From positions 1 to 5,831 of the forward strand of contig JAGLQP010000136.1 of assembly GCA_023136785.1 (NCBI GenBank): a stretch of 5,831 bases of DNA, given 5' to 3'. This document shows positions 5,626-5,831 of this stretch, in pieces (position 1 is the stretch's first letter; each line of letters starts with the position of its first letter). The notes beneath the pieces are model-generated. The model was given only the letters and a program-made list of their open reading frames with translations, had not been told where the DNA came from and made no database searches. Both the position numbers and the translations under genes were made by a program. The DNA comes from Spirochaetales bacterium. GTDB lineage: Bacteria; Spirochaetota; Spirochaetia; SZUA-6; DRHE01.

Positions 5626-5831
5626 ATCTATCTACCCCGGATCGATAAAAGCCCCGAGCCGCCGGGCAACCTGACTGCTGAATCCTTCCCCAAGGGTACG
5701 GAACACATTCTGCTGGTCGATGACGAAGAAACGATTGCGCGTCTGCTGAAACGGATGCTGGAACGTTTGGGCTACCGGGTCACGGCGCGAACCAGCAGTG
5801 TGGAAGCGCTGCAGGCCTTCCGCAGTCAACC
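5623..5831 (+). CDS. Response-regulator receiver domain protein, probable tail of a broken hybrid kinase (3' end outside window)
   Basis: The first 69 residues are visible from ATG 5623 to the window edge. MIYLPRIDKS is the strand and linker that normally follow a kinase ATP-binding domain. A Pro-rich linker runs to about residue 24, and a CheY-like receiver starts at GTEHILLVDDEE (25-36). D33 and D34 are the acidic Mg2+-binding pair. LLKRMLERLGYRV (41-53) is helix 1 and strand 2, and SSVEALQAF (58-66) begins helix 2. The phospho-accepting Asp and switch Thr/Lys lie beyond the window. AAGGGG at 5607-5612 is 10 nt before the ATG and could act as an SD, but those bases also encode the kinase GKG motif, so its role may be accidental. 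An in-frame ATG at 5572 is also open, but its added residues read the kinase DNA in the wrong frame. The product could be a stand-alone receiver by decay, or unexpressed. Confidence 0.65.
   Translation, partial: MIYLPRIDKSPEPPGNLTAESFPKGTEHILLVDDEETIARLLKRMLERLGYRVTARTSSVEALQAFRSQ

Noticed and set aside
5616..5648. Short frame starting at ATG 5616 close behind AAGGGG
   Set aside because: It ends after ten codons at the TAA at 5646 and is simply the tail of the kinase remnant frame, not a new gene.
1..5831. CRISPR array, tRNA, rRNA, insertion sequence or transposase
   Set aside because: I looked for regular repeats, tRNA-like T-loops, rRNA-like sequence and transposase motifs and found none.

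Overview
The window looks like a bacterial chromosome segment of fairly high GC content, most likely from an anaerobic or facultatively anaerobic proteobacterium or relative. A Desulfobacterota-type organism would fit. This is inferred from the mix of genes: a cofactor-rich molybdenum/tungsten enzyme operon, a histidinol-phosphate aminotransferase, and a hybrid-kinase-type receiver domain. No rRNA or other taxonomic marker is present, so the assignment is tentative.

Layout: (1) Bases 1-189 hold the 3' end of a plus-strand gene whose last 62 residues alternate like outer-membrane beta strands. (2) Bases 190-353 separate two convergent genes and contain three short perfect inverted repeats. (3) Bases 354-4184 hold a three-gene minus-strand operon, transcribed from about 4210 downward: an FAD/NAD(P)-type oxidoreductase, a ferredoxin-like subunit with four [4Fe-4S] cysteine motifs, and a 678-residue molybdopterin (Mo/W-bisPGD) oxidoreductase catalytic subunit. 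(4) Bases 4185-4450 form a divergent regulatory region with a good minus-strand sigma70-like promoter, a weaker plus-strand candidate and a 13-bp tandem repeat. (5) Bases 4451-5545 encode a complete HisC-type aminotransferase with a GTG start and a strong Shine-Dalgarno. (6) From just after the hisC stop to the window edge lies the tail of a hybrid sensor histidine kinase. Its ATP-binding G2 box is in one frame, and the linker and receiver domain are in another, separated by what looks like a single extra base at about 5625.

How the genes work together: the three operon products fit a soluble cytoplasmic redox complex. The flavoprotein would exchange electrons with a pyridine nucleotide, the Fe-S subunit would relay them, and the molybdopterin subunit would act on an unidentified substrate. 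No Tat signal and no membrane anchor gene are seen in the operon, unlike the usual DMSO-reductase-type respiratory enzymes. hisC stands alone, divergent from the operon, with no other histidine genes visible. The most unusual item is the broken kinase remnant joined directly to the end of hisC.
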